A DNA stretch of 64,000 nt, taken from NCBI GenBank assembly GCA_027623235.1, contig JAQBVJ010000025.1:1-64000 (forward strand), written 5' to 3'. This document shows, in pieces, positions 1-10,880 of this stretch (the stretch's first letter is position 1; each line of letters starts with the position of its first letter). This stretch comes from Planctomycetota bacterium (GTDB taxonomy: Bacteria; Planctomycetota; Planctomycetia; Planctomycetales; Planctomycetaceae). The notes below the pieces were generated by a model. The model saw nothing but the letters and a program-made list of their open reading frames with translations, did not search any database and was not told where the DNA came from. The position numbers were made by a program, and so were the translations under genes.

Positions 1-160
1 CCACGTCGATTCTGGACCAGCTTCCGCGCATGGGATCGGCCTGACAACGAGACGGCAGAAGAGACCGCTTAATGCGGATGTGAAGATCGATATTGGATAG
101 GAGCTTGCGGCTCGGCAGGAGCCTCGCCCTCCCATTTTGGCCTTACGAGACCGAACCAGA

Positions 161-958
161 CTAGAACGAGTGGCCTTCCTGAGGTCCGTTCTGAGTCAGC
201 GTGAGGATCTCCGGTCCGTCGTCGCCCATCAGGATGGTGTGCTCGAACTGAGCCGACAGCTTTCCGTCGAGAGTGCGGACGGTCCAGTTGTCAAACTTGT
301 CGAGATTCGTTTTCCAGGTGCCGATGTTGAGCATCGGCTCGATCGTGAAACACATTCCCGGTCGAATCACCTGACCTCCAGCCTTTGTGCCGCGGAACCA
401 GAAGTGAGGAATGCCTGGTTCCTGGTGAAAGCTGCGTCCGATGCCGTGGCCTTGGTACTCGCGCACGATTTCGAAGTCTCTCTCACGCGCGTACTTGTAG
501 ATGGCCGCCCCGATGTCGCGGACTTTGCCGTAGGGCTCGATCCTTCGAATGGCAACCCACAGGGATTCGAATGTGACCTGGACAAGCCGCCGGGCCTCAT
601 CCGAAACCTGGCCGATCAGAAAGGTCTCTGACTGATCGCCGTACCAGCCGTTGACGATCGTGGTGAGATCGACGTTGACAATGTCGCCGTCATCCAGCTC
701 GCGATCGTCGGGAATTCCGTGACAGACGACCTCGTTAATGCTGATGCACGAGCACGCGGGGTACCCGTTGTAGCCGAGGCAGGCCGGTGTGTGGCCGTGC
801 TCCAGCGTGTACTCCCTCACAAGGTCGTCCAGCTCGCGGGTTTTAACGCCTGCAGTCACGTGCGGTCGCACGTGGTCCATCAGCTGCGCGTTGAACTTCG
901 AGGCGACCCGCAGGCCCTCCCGCTCTTCCACGTTGTAAATCGGTGGCTGCCTGCCCAA
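161..958 (-). CDS. map: Methionine aminopeptidase, type I
   Basis: This cytosolic metalloprotease removes the initiator methionine from nascent proteins. The 265-residue protein covers the whole pita-bread fold. All five expected metal ligands are visible: D97 (NVDLTT), D108 (YGDQSE), H171 (QGHGIG), E207 (TIEPM) and E239 (FEHT), with the substrate-site H80. The length is that of the compact bacterial type I enzyme, without the N-terminal zinc-finger linker of some actinobacterial and eukaryotic forms. The start is a TTG preceded by GAGG at about 9 nt; an in-frame GTG at 931 has no ribosome-binding site. It is not linked to secY or adk as in many bacteria. The product is near certain; the start is less so. 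Confidence 0.95.
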   Translation of the reverse strand: MGRQPPIYNVEEREGLRVASKFNAQLMDHVRPHVTAGVKTRELDDLVREYTLEHGHTPACLGYNGYPACSCISINEVVCHGIPDDRELDDGDIVNVDLTTIVNGWYGDQSETFLIGQVSDEARRLVQVTFESLWVAIRRIEPYGKVRDIGAAIYKYARERDFEIVREYQGHGIGRSFHQEPGIPHFWFRGTKAGGQVIRPGMCFTIEPMLNIGTWKTNLDKFDNWTVRTLDGKLSAQFEHTILMGDDGPEILTLTQNGPQEGHSF

Positions 959-1229
959 CGGAGTGCCTCATCGGTGTGAAACTTTGCGGGAATCGGCGTC
1001 CGGCAGATCAGATTTTGATTACTCAAAAAGTCGGATTGAATGGCCTGCTTGAGCCAGTTCTGCCGAAAAGGAGTCAATACGCGAAGATGCGATTTATAGC
1101 ACTTTTGCGTGAGGAATCGAATCAAGCCTTCGCAGGGAAAGCTCCTGGCGGAGACGACGAATCTGACCGGCGGCCGACAACCAGCGAGCGGTATCGACGA
1201 GTTCAGACAACTCCTGGAAGGAGGCTGCC

Positions 1230-2189
1230 ATGCGGCTCTCAACAATGATTGCGTTTGGCGTCCTGGCTGGCGTTTCGAGTTTTGTCAGATCAACGGCGCA
1301 GGCCGACGAACTCACAGCGGTGACTTCCGACCTGTTGGGTCAGGTCGCGTCGCCTGTCCATGACTGGGTCCAGGCTCCGGCTCAAAACAACTTCTGTCTG
1401 ACCGACAGCCCGGGCACGCTCTTTCAATGGAGCTACGGTGGCGCGACGGGCGGGCCGGATCTCAACGAGCCGCTGATCACGGACCGGCCGGACTTTACCG
1501 AAGCGTCGAGCACTGTCGGCCAGGGCGTCGCGCAGCTCGAATTCGGGTACACCTACACCGAAAACCGCGACGACGGAGATTCCGAACGCTCGCACAGTTA
1601 TGGCGAGCCACTGTTGCGTTACGGCGTCCTTGCCAACTGGCTCGAATTTCGTGTGGCTCTGTTCCCGGTTCAGAACAAGTCGACGATCGGGGGAGTCCGC
1701 ACCAACACGGGTGGCACCGAGGATCTTTACCTCGGCTTCAAAATCGGTCTGACTCCGCAGGATGGCTTCCTGCCGGAGATGGCACTCGTACCGCAGATGA
1801 CCGTCCCGACCGGTAGCAACGCCTTCACCACTCAAGAAACTCTGCCGGGCCTTAACTGGCTCTACAGTTGGGGAATCTCCGATAAACTGGCAATCGGAGG
1901 CAGCACACAGTTCAACCGCTCCATCGACGACACGGGTGAGGGCTACATTGAGTTTGCTCAGTCCGCGACAGTCGTGCTCACCCTGACCGACGAACTGGGA
2001 GCCTACACCGAGTGGTACGCACGATTCCCCTCGGGAGCCGATTCGGCCCGCGTCGAGCACTACCTCAACGGCGGCTTCACTTATCTGTTGAGCAACGATG
2101 TGCAGTGGGACATCCGCGCTGGAACGGGACTCACCGCGGCTTCCGACGATTTCTTCGCCGGCACCGGCCTCTCGATTCGGTTTCATTAG
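1230..2189 (+). CDS. Outer-membrane beta-barrel protein, Phenol_MetA_deg-like (transporter family)
   Basis: This 319-residue secreted protein has a signal peptide (about residues 1-25, ending STAQA). The mature part carries the planctomycete version of the MetA-type barrel signature, LITDRPDFTE followed by an alternating polar and aromatic pattern (QLEFGYTYTE, LRYGVLANWLEFRV). The C-terminus, LSIRFH, resembles an outer-membrane barrel signal. ATG 1230 is preceded by a strong AGGAGG. The family is annotated as putative transporter, but substrates are unknown and the family's name comes from a phenol degradation cluster absent here. It stands alone with its own leader. The barrel call is good; the function is not known. 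Confidence 0.7.
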   Translation: MRLSTMIAFGVLAGVSSFVRSTAQADELTAVTSDLLGQVASPVHDWVQAPAQNNFCLTDSPGTLFQWSYGGATGGPDLNEPLITDRPDFTEASSTVGQGVAQLEFGYTYTENRDDGDSERSHSYGEPLLRYGVLANWLEFRVALFPVQNKSTIGGVRTNTGGTEDLYLGFKIGLTPQDGFLPEMALVPQMTVPTGSNAFTTQETLPGLNWLYSWGISDKLAIGGSTQFNRSIDDTGEGYIEFAQSATVVLTLTDELGAYTEWYARFPSGADSARVEHYLNGGFTYLLSNDVQWDIRAGTGLTAASDDFFAGTGLSIRFH

Positions 2190-2709
2190 ACCGGATTTCG
2201 TCGTCGTTCGTCGCCGGAAAGTCGTGGTCGCAATCCCGGAAACGTTGCCGTCCTGGCAGGCAGGTGGCTGACCGGATATCGACCAGCCAGGCCACTTTCC
2301 GCGAGTTCACGGCTTGTTGACTCAGGCAGATCACTCCGACGATCGCCTCTACGCCGTCGCGCTGGTTCGCTGATCGATCAGGCGATCAGGCGATCACATG
2401 ACGTGCCGCCGCCGATACGCCATCGAACGATCCATTGGTCGGCTTGAGCACTGCCGGCGAATCGCCGCCCGATTTGAGACGACGGCAACAACTTTCTGCC
2501 CATGCTCAAGGTGGCCTTTCTCCAGCAATCCGCCAGAAGACTCTGACAAGTCGGGACCGAGTCAAAGTTTGACGGTTAGGTCGCCGATACCTGTTGTAGC
2601 GGTTGCGATCCGTTTGCGGCTGCGTGCGCTCATTGTGTCGCGGGACAGATTGATACGAGTTAACTCGTTTCCCTGGCACATCTTATGAGTGATCTGCGGA
2701 GAATCTCTC
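2190..2709. other. 520-bp intergenic region upstream of the TolC-type gene
   Basis: No open frame here looks like a gene. The segment holds short direct repeats around 2375-2395 (GATCAGGCGATCAGGCGATCA) and, close to the next gene, a 14-bp perfect palindrome at 2655-2668. It probably contains the promoter of the gene at 2710, but no convincing -35/-10 pair was identified. Confidence 0.4.
2655..2668. promoter_or_regulatory. 14-bp palindrome, candidate operator
   Basis: The sequence ACGAGTTAACTCGT is a perfect inverted repeat 41 bp upstream of the ATG at 2710. Its position fits an operator for a TetR- or MarR-type dimer controlling the TolC-type efflux gene. No such regulator is encoded nearby, so this is inference from symmetry and position only. 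Confidence 0.3.
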
Positions 2710-5028
<2,319 letters not shown>

Positions 5029-5321
5029 CATCTTTCAGAAAGTTGCCCGCGCACAGGCTGCCCTGAGAAAACCCAATCTGTCTGAGCCAGGTGCGGCACG
5101 GCCGACGATCGGTCCATCCGTCTGGCGATCTGTCAGCAGAAAGTCGCTGTAGCCCGAACAGGCCGCAGATTTTAACAGTCGATCTATCCCGCAAAGTCTC
5201 GCTGACTGGAATGATGAGTCACGGCACCGACCAGAAATCTCGTCGAGTTGTTCTGAACCCAGTCCCGCCGTAGCCCCGCCGATATTGGTGGAGTATTCCG
5301 AATAACCGGCGGAGACGTCTT

Positions 5322-6245
5322 ATGCGCATGCGACATCACTTTCCAACGAAGCTGGTCTACGCGATCACGCTCGCCGCATTCCTGGTGGGAGCCGGTTCGG
5401 CCACCGCGCAGGACGCTGACGACGATCCCGTTTCGATCGGCGACAGCGGTGCCGGTTACATCGACACCGCCGTGATCGGTAACAACGTTCGATTCCGGTA
5501 CGATGCTGCCTACGACAGCAACAAACCCAACCGCGGCGAGTTCATCTGGGCCTGGACTCCCCCCAGCGGCAACGGGCCGGGGCGAGCGGAATCGCGGGTC
5601 GACTACCAGCGGTTTTCCTCGTACGTCGAGTGGGCACCGAATGACGATTTCTCTGTCTTCGTCGACGCCCCTCTCGTTCTATCGAACCCCACAATCAACG
5701 ATAACACCGCCGGGTTCGGCGACCTGGAAGCCGGCTTCAAAGTGGCGTTGTGCCGCGAGCCCAACACGCTCGTCACGTTTCAGATGAAAGGGTACTTCCC
5801 AACCGGCGACGAAAAATCCGGCATGGGGACCGGCCATGTCAGCCTGGAACCCGGACTGCTCTTTCTGCATCGCCAGGACTGGGTCACCTTCGAGGGCGAA
5901 CTGCGACACTGGATATCGATTGACGGAACACCAAACGACCAGGCCAACGTCACACGGTACGGACTCGGAGCGAGCTCGAACCTGGCTCCGATCGGATTGC
6001 CGAAAATCACGCCCGTCGTTGAAGTTGTCGGCTGGTCGTTCCTGGACGGCCGGGTGCGATACATCTCCGCCGAAGGAATCGACGTTCGAGAGGATTCCGG
6101 AGGCGACACGATCGTCAACCTGAAGATCGGCTCGCGGTACAAACTGACCGAGTGCAGCGACGTCTACGTCGGCTACGGTCGAGCCCTCACGGGTGACCGC
6201 CTTTACCAGGACATCTTCCGCCTGGAACTGCGTCACAAGTTCTAA
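5322..6245 (+). CDS. Putative outer-membrane beta-barrel protein
   Basis: This 307-residue secreted protein has a signal peptide (about 1-29, ending SATAQD). The body has alternating-residue beta strands (VRFRYDAAYD, FSSYVEWAPN, TLVTFQMKGYF, CSDVYVGYGRAL) and ends in LRLELRHKF. The terminal Phe and alternating hydrophobics are typical of outer-membrane barrels. The ATG at 5322 follows GGAG by 7 nt. It resembles the gene at 1230 in architecture but not clearly in sequence. The function is unknown; transport or solute permeation is a guess from the fold. Confidence 0.6.
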   Translation: MRMRHHFPTKLVYAITLAAFLVGAGSATAQDADDDPVSIGDSGAGYIDTAVIGNNVRFRYDAAYDSNKPNRGEFIWAWTPPSGNGPGRAESRVDYQRFSSYVEWAPNDDFSVFVDAPLVLSNPTINDNTAGFGDLEAGFKVALCREPNTLVTFQMKGYFPTGDEKSGMGTGHVSLEPGLLFLHRQDWVTFEGELRHWISIDGTPNDQANVTRYGLGASSNLAPIGLPKITPVVEVVGWSFLDGRVRYISAEGIDVREDSGGDTIVNLKIGSRYKLTECSDVYVGYGRALTGDRLYQDIFRLELRHKF

Positions 6246-6250
6246 CCTGA

Positions 6251-6348
6251 AAGCCTGTTGAAAATCTAAAGTGGCACGGCCTTCCAGGCCGTGATTCAAT
6301 CGGGATCCCGCATGGTCAGGATGCCCATGCCGCTTTTTCAACAGCTTG
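6251..6348. repeat. MITE-like element with CTGTTGAAAA termini
   Basis: The element opens with AAGCCTGTTGAAAA and closes with TTTTTCAACAGCTT, which are inverted copies. Inside is a second inverted pair, AAGTGGCACGGCCTTCCAGG and GGATGCCCATGCCGCTTTTT. Related termini occur at 9742-9850 and 41149-41268; the inner module recurs at 14359-14527 and 39049-39113. It lies between two convergent genes and encodes nothing. Confidence 0.65.
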
Positions 6349-6362
6349 CTCAGCGAGGCAAC

Positions 6363-7115
6363 TCACCCGCGCCCGATGAACGGCATTTTTGTCGCCATCA
6401 CGGTCATGAACTGAACGTTGGCGTCGAGCGTCAGGCTGGCCATATAGACGACCGCCCGCGCGACATTGTTGACGTCCATCGTCGGTTCAACGGCCATTGA
6501 GCCGTCCGCCTGCGGGACACCGTTCGACATTCGAGCCGTCATCTCCGTGCCCGCGTTGCCGATGTCGATCTGACTGCAGGCGATGTTGAAGTTCCGTCCG
6601 TCGAGCGACGTCGAACGTGTCAGACCAGTAATCGCATGCTTCGTTGCCGTGTACGGAGCGGACATCGGGCGCGGCACGTACGCCGAAATCGACCCATTGT
6701 TGATGATGCGGCCGCCCTGCGGGTCCTGACTTTTCATCATTCGGATTGCCGATTGCGTGCACAGGAACGCGCCGGTCAGGTTGACGCTGACGACGGCCTG
6801 CCACTGCTCGAAAGTCAGCTCCTCCATCGGCACCGCGGGGGCTCCCATGCCGGCATTGTTGAACAGCACGTCGAGCCGTCCGAATTCACTTTTGATTTTT
6901 GAGAACAGATTCTCGACGGACGCCGGATCACCGACGTCGGTGGCGAAGGCGAGTGTCGCCGCATCCCCGGCCAGCTTTGCCGTTTCATCAAGAGCCTCCT
7001 GCCGCCGGCCGGCGAGGACAATTGCGTAGCCTTCCTTCGCCAGAGCGAGGGCCGAAGCCCGGCCGATTCCGGAACCAGATCCGGTAACCAGTGCGACTTT
7101 TCCAGGAGTGCTCAT
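6363..7115 (-). CDS. Short-chain dehydrogenase/reductase (classical SDR)
   Basis: This is a 250-residue NAD(P)-dependent oxidoreductase. Visible are the Rossmann glycine motif TGSGSGIG, the NNAG motif, the catalytic Ser in NNGSISA and the catalytic YTATK. The ATG at 7115 is preferred to the in-frame TTG at 7127 because [12 protein letters not shown] is the usual SDR N-terminus. The next gene, at 7180, encodes an FAA hydrolase-family protein in the same orientation 64 bp upstream, so the two probably share a transcript and may act in one catabolic route for a sugar acid or aromatic acid. The substrate cannot be read from sequence. Confidence 0.88.
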   Translation of the reverse strand: MSTPGKVALVTGSGSGIGRASALALAKEGYAIVLAGRRQEALDETAKLAGDAATLAFATDVGDPASVENLFSKIKSEFGRLDVLFNNAGMGAPAVPMEELTFEQWQAVVSVNLTGAFLCTQSAIRMMKSQDPQGGRIINNGSISAYVPRPMSAPYTATKHAITGLTRSTSLDGRNFNIACSQIDIGNAGTEMTARMSNGVPQADGSMAVEPTMDVNNVARAVVYMASLTLDANVQFMTVMATKMPFIGRG

Positions 7116-7179
7116 CGCGGATTCCAATAAGAGTGAACTCTGTTTTCGGAGCGTGCCCGAGCAGGACGGAGGCGGGCCA

Positions 7180-7980
7180 TCAAACCTCGTCGATAACCGG
7201 GTTGGTCAGATCGCCGATGCCGTCGATGCTGATCGTGATCACATCGCCTTCTTTCAAAAACAGCGGCGGTTTCTGAGCGAAGCCGACTCCGTGCGGTGTG
7301 CCGGTCAGAATCACCGTGCCCGGCTCAAGGCGAGTGCTCCCGCTGAGAAACTCGATCAGCGTCGGCACGTCGAAAATCATGTCGTCCGTATTCCAGTCCT
7401 GCATCGTTTTGCCGTTCAGGATCGTGCGGATGCCGAGCGAATTCGGATTCGGAATCTCGTCGGCCGTCACAAGGACCGGCCCGAGCGGACAGAACGTGTC
7501 GAACGTCTTGCCGCGACACCACTGACTGCCGCCGAACTTCGACTGCCAGTCACGGGCACTCACATCATTCGCACACGTGTACCCGAGGACGTAGTCGAGG
7601 GCGTTTTCCTTCGACACATTTTTGCACGACTTTCCGATGACGACCGCCAGTTCGCACTCGTAGTCAACCGAGTTGCTCTTCAAGTGAGTTGGCAGAAGGA
7701 TCGGGTCGCCCGGGTTCTGCACCGTGCTGGGCATTTTCATGAACAGCACGGGAAATTCCGGCTCCGGCTGCCCGCCTTCGGCCGCGTGTTTTCGATAGTT
7801 CAGGCCAATGCACGGAATGGCTTTCGGTTCGACCGGGGCGAGGAGTTTTTTGACGTCGACACTCTCGCCGGTGTCAGAGAACTCGCCGAAGATGCAGCCG
7901 TCAATTCGAGTGACTCCGGTCGCGTGCTGAACCCCGTAGCCGGTGCTGCCGGCCGAGTCGATAAAGCGGACAATTTTCAT
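7180..7980 (-). CDS. Fumarylacetoacetate hydrolase-family protein
   Basis: This 266-residue soluble enzyme has an FAH C-terminal fold. The metal-binding signature [11 protein letters not shown], the [14 protein letters not shown] block and the TGTPHGVGF loop are all present. Members cleave or hydrate 2-oxo acids such as acylpyruvates, 2-oxo-4-pentenoate or 2,4-diketo-3-deoxy sugar acids with Mg2+. The ATG follows GGGGA by 6 nt. The linkage with an SDR dehydrogenase downstream fits the 2,4-diketo-3-deoxy-fuconate/rhamnonate type of sugar catabolism, but this is inference. The family assignment is firm; the substrate is open. Confidence 0.9.
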   Translation of the reverse strand: MKIVRFIDSAGSTGYGVQHATGVTRIDGCIFGEFSDTGESVDVKKLLAPVEPKAIPCIGLNYRKHAAEGGQPEPEFPVLFMKMPSTVQNPGDPILLPTHLKSNSVDYECELAVVIGKSCKNVSKENALDYVLGYTCANDVSARDWQSKFGGSQWCRGKTFDTFCPLGPVLVTADEIPNPNSLGIRTILNGKTMQDWNTDDMIFDVPTLIEFLSGSTRLEPGTVILTGTPHGVGFAQKPPLFLKEGDVITISIDGIGDLTNPVIDEV

Positions 7981-8066
7981 GGTGAATCCCCGATGTGTCA
8001 GTCGTCAGGCCCGACTCGCGGACCATGAATTTTCCTGCCGTTCAGAAAGCGAACGGTACTCAGATC

Positions 8067-8951
8067 TCAGTCCGAGTGGCAGCCACCGCCGCCTCCGCCG
8101 CAACCTTCGGCGCCGCATCCGCCGCCGCCTTCCGGTTCGATCAGCGTTGCCCACTCGACAGCCTCGAGCCGGGCGGCCTGGCTCAATGGCTCGCGGAGAT
8201 CGGTCAGCACCGGCGACGCCTCGCCGAGGTAATACAGGATGGCCTTTTTCCGGTCGAGCAGCAGTTCCGCGTCGACCACCTGCGCGTTCACCGAAGCGGC
8301 ATCCAGCTTCGACTGAGCAGACTCGATCAGCTCATCGAGCATCGCCACGGATTGCTCGCCGTGTTCAGACTGCTCCTCAGCGGAAGCGAGTCGCAGGACT
8401 TCTCCCGTCGGCTTCGAATCGCCAGTCTGAGCCACAGTCTCACCCGGGCCGGCGAGGACTTCGCCCAGTTCCTCACCCCGAGTTGTCTGCACGACGACGC
8501 GCGATCCGCGCGGGCAGTCGAGCTCGTGGACCGTGCCGAACAGACCGATCCAGCCGGGTGAGGCGTACCGGATCAGGTAGCGATGGACCCCGTCCTCGCC
8601 CGCCGTCTTCGCGACCGGAACGGGGATCGAGTCGCGGTCGATCCACAAGCCGCCCTCGTCTTCTTTCACGCAGAGCACACCGACCGACTGCCCCGGATGC
8701 GTCGGCGACTCGCCCGTCGTCGTGTCGAAAACCCACGAGTGCCACGGACACGCGATGCAATCGCCCTGCAGTTTTCCGCCGGCCAGCGAAGCGCCCTTGT
8801 GAGGACACTTGCCCTCGATCGCACGCGGTTTCCCATCGACTCGAAACACGGCCACTTCGTGATCGTCGACAAAAAACGTCACCCCCGCGGATTCAGACTC
8901 CACGGAGTCGGCAACGGCAGTGGAATCGGCTACTCGGACCCAGTCGGACAT
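8067..8951 (-). CDS. Rieske ferredoxin domain fused to a PSP1-like domain with Cys/Gly-rich tail
   Basis: Residues 1-115 form a Rieske [2Fe-2S] ferredoxin with cluster ligands C49 and H51 (CPHKG) and C68 and H71 (CPWHSW), of the NirD/dioxygenase ferredoxin type. Residues about 135-272 resemble the PSP1/YaaT C-terminal domain: VVVQTTRGEELGEVLA at the front, LLDRKKAILYYLG and a DLREPLSQAARLEAVEW block at the end. The last 20 residues are Gly-rich with Cys 279, 284 and 291. PSP1 proteins in other bacteria associate with phosphorelay or mRNA-decay factors. A Rieske fusion is unusual and suggests redox input to whatever the PSP1 part does. The Rieske call is certain; PSP1 is probable by motif recognition. 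Confidence 0.8.
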   Translation of the reverse strand: MSDWVRVADSTAVADSVESESAGVTFFVDDHEVAVFRVDGKPRAIEGKCPHKGASLAGGKLQGDCIACPWHSWVFDTTTGESPTHPGQSVGVLCVKEDEGGLWIDRDSIPVPVAKTAGEDGVHRYLIRYASPGWIGLFGTVHELDCPRGSRVVVQTTRGEELGEVLAGPGETVAQTGDSKPTGEVLRLASAEEQSEHGEQSVAMLDELIESAQSKLDAASVNAQVVDAELLLDRKKAILYYLGEASPVLTDLREPLSQAARLEAVEWATLIEPEGGGGCGAEGCGGGGGGCHSD

Positions 8952-9264
8952 CGTCAGTATTTCTTTCCGGCGGCAGCGTGTCTCCGCCCGGCTGTTTCAG
9001 TCAGATTTTTGTTTTGTAGTGGAGCAGGCCGCCCGGTCTTTGCGGACAACTCTGGATTCACCAGTACCGATCGTGAATAACCGTCGTCGGGTATGATTGC
9101 AACCTGGCCGAGGCTGCGGTATCGACCAGGTTCGGAAGAAGCCCGGAGCGACCTCTTCACGTTTCGCTGCCTCCCTCTCAAATCCCGACGTCGCTCTTCG
9201 CTGAATCCGGTTTCCTCACCCCCTGTTTTCCTTATTCCAATCCGTCCCGAATCGGAATCCGCTC

Positions 9265-9741
9265 GTGTCAGACCCGGTGTTCAAAGTTCACTGCGAATCC
9301 GAAGACGCGACACGGCGTTTTGCCCGATCGCTTGGCGAGGCCGCGCTGCCGGGTCTCGTCGTGGCGCTCGTCGGTGATCTTGGAGCCGGGAAAACGCGGC
9401 TCGTTCAGTCGGCGGCCGAGGGACTGGGAGTCGACTCGTCCGTCGTCAACAGCCCGACGTTTGTCCTCATTCAGGAGTACGAAGGCCGACTGCCGGTTTA
9501 CCACTTCGACACGTACCGCCTCAAAGATATGGACGAGTTCCTGGAACTGGGTGCCGACGAATATCTCTCATCGGACGGAGTCTGCTTTGTCGAGTGGGCG
9601 GACCGGATGGAAGAAGTCCTGCCGCGCGACCGCCTGACGATCGAGTTCGAAATCACGGGCGAGTTCTCGCGGACGCTGCATCTGTCGGCAGGCGGCAAGG
9701 TGTCAAGAGTTGTGCTGGCTCGGCTGGAAGACAGCCTCTGA
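9265..9741 (+). CDS. tsaE: tRNA threonylcarbamoyladenosine biosynthesis ATPase TsaE
   Basis: TsaE is the ATPase partner of TsaB and TsaD in forming t6A at position 37 of ANN-decoding tRNAs. The 158-residue protein carries the Walker A motif GDLGAGKT (37-44), the SPTFVLIQEY switch and the YHFDTYRL and FVEWADRMEE motifs characteristic of the family. The GTG start at 9265 fits the family length. No other t6A gene is in the window; single-gene placement is common for tsaE. Confidence 0.95.
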   Translation: MSDPVFKVHCESEDATRRFARSLGEAALPGLVVALVGDLGAGKTRLVQSAAEGLGVDSSVVNSPTFVLIQEYEGRLPVYHFDTYRLKDMDEFLELGADEYLSSDGVCFVEWADRMEEVLPRDRLTIEFEITGEFSRTLHLSAGGKVSRVVLARLEDSL

Positions 9742-9850
9742 CTGCCCGTTGAAAAGTCGAATCGACTGAGCGGCGCGAGCCGCGCGGTTTGCGCGGGAAG
9801 TTGCGCTCGGACCGGGCAGCTTGCGCCGTGACGCTGCTTTTTTAACGGCA
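9742..9850. repeat. MITE-like element with TGCCCGTTGAAAA termini
   Basis: It begins just after the tsaE stop with CTGCCCGTTGAAAAG and ends TTTTTTAACGGCA, imperfect inverted termini resembling those at 6251 and 41149. The interior, rich in CGCGAG and GCGCGG, is partly shared with the element at 41149 (the CTTGCGCCG stretch). No coding content. Confidence 0.45.
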
Positions 9851-9905
9851 CTCAACTCACGTCCTTTCCGGAACGGAGCCAGTGCTCGAGAAAGAGACAT
9901 CGGGC

Positions 9906-10832
9906 TCACTTCGCACTCAGTTCCTCCAGCTTTTTCGCGGCCGGTTTCTGATAAACACCTTTGGCTTTGCCAAGCTCAGTCAAAACTTCGATCGCCTCGG
10001 CCAGCAATTCCGCGCGTTCCTCGTCCGACGTCGAATCCTGTTGTGCGAGCAGTTCGAGTCCGCGAGCGAATTCCCACCGGATACCTTGCCCGGTCTGAGA
10101 GTCCTTGCGTTGAGCCGGCGTCAGTTCGCTCCATTCCCGGCCTTCCTCAACGACAAGAGCGTGGTCTCGCCGCGATGGCGAATTCAGGCACACGAACCGC
10201 AATGACAGAGCCTGATCCTGCAGCGCCTGTAGCTGCGCACTTTTCGAAGGATGGCCCAGAATCTCGTTGTAGATCCCCAGGGCTCGCCGTACATCGCCCA
10301 GTTCCTGGAAGCAGCGTCCCTGCAACACCCGCGCGAACAGACCGGCAAGCAGCGAACGATATTTCTGATGGATCTCTTCGTACTCCGTTGCGGCCTTTTT
10401 CAAAAGATCGACGCGAGTTTCATCACTCTGGTCGTAAGTCTGAGCCTGCTGATAAGTGCAGCCTGCAATTTCCAGTTTAGCCTTCAGATAGGACGCCTCC
10501 GCCTTTGCCTTTTCCGCAAACCTTTTCGGCTCCGCATTTCGGTCGACGAACGGGCCGTACGATTTAAATTTCTCACCGATTCCGTCGACCGCCTCTCCGT
10601 AGATCGTCTTCGCGTCCCCAAGCAGACTGCGTGCCGATTCCAGGGCAACGGTTCGGCGAGCTTCATCTTCTATTTCCCTCGCGGCAGTCATTTCAGCGAT
10701 CGCAGCCGACTTCAGTTTTTCGGCCCGCTTCATCAACGCTGCCGTGTCGGTTTCTGGTTTATCAACCTGAGCAACGGCCGGCAGGAGAAATGCCAGAACC
10801 AGCCACGCGGTGAAGCAGAGAGAACGTGTCAC
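9906..10832 (-). CDS. Secreted helical-repeat (TPR-like) protein downstream of the PSCyt1 gene
   Basis: This exported protein of 308 residues is of unknown function. GTG 10832 is chosen because AAGGAG lies 9 nt upstream and it opens directly with a signal peptide (TRSLCFTAWLVLAFLLPAVAQ); the longer ATG frame from 10874 would place 14 charged residues before it. The mature part is alpha-helical with several helix-turn-helix pairs, including FARVLQGRCFQELGDVRRALGIYNEIL, which looks like a TPR. It lies just downstream of the PSCyt1/DUF1549/DUF1553 gene and is probably cotranscribed. The usual partner of such genes is DUF1501, so this pairing is unusual. Confidence 0.65.
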   Translation of the reverse strand: MTRSLCFTAWLVLAFLLPAVAQVDKPETDTAALMKRAEKLKSAAIAEMTAAREIEDEARRTVALESARSLLGDAKTIYGEAVDGIGEKFKSYGPFVDRNAEPKRFAEKAKAEASYLKAKLEIAGCTYQQAQTYDQSDETRVDLLKKAATEYEEIHQKYRSLLAGLFARVLQGRCFQELGDVRRALGIYNEILGHPSKSAQLQALQDQALSLRFVCLNSPSRRDHALVVEEGREWSELTPAQRKDSQTGQGIRWEFARGLELLAQQDSTSDEERAELLAEAIEVLTELGKAKGVYQKPAAKKLEELSAK

Positions 10833-10880
10833 TTTGAAAAACTCCTTGCCCTTTTTGAACTCAGGATCCGACATCGGCAG

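Noticed and set aside
7943-9019. Long plus-strand frame of 358 codons opposite the Rieske-PSP1 gene
   Set aside because: Its product is mostly Arg, Ser and Pro, typical of antisense frames in GC-rich genes, and the minus strand carries intact domain motifs.
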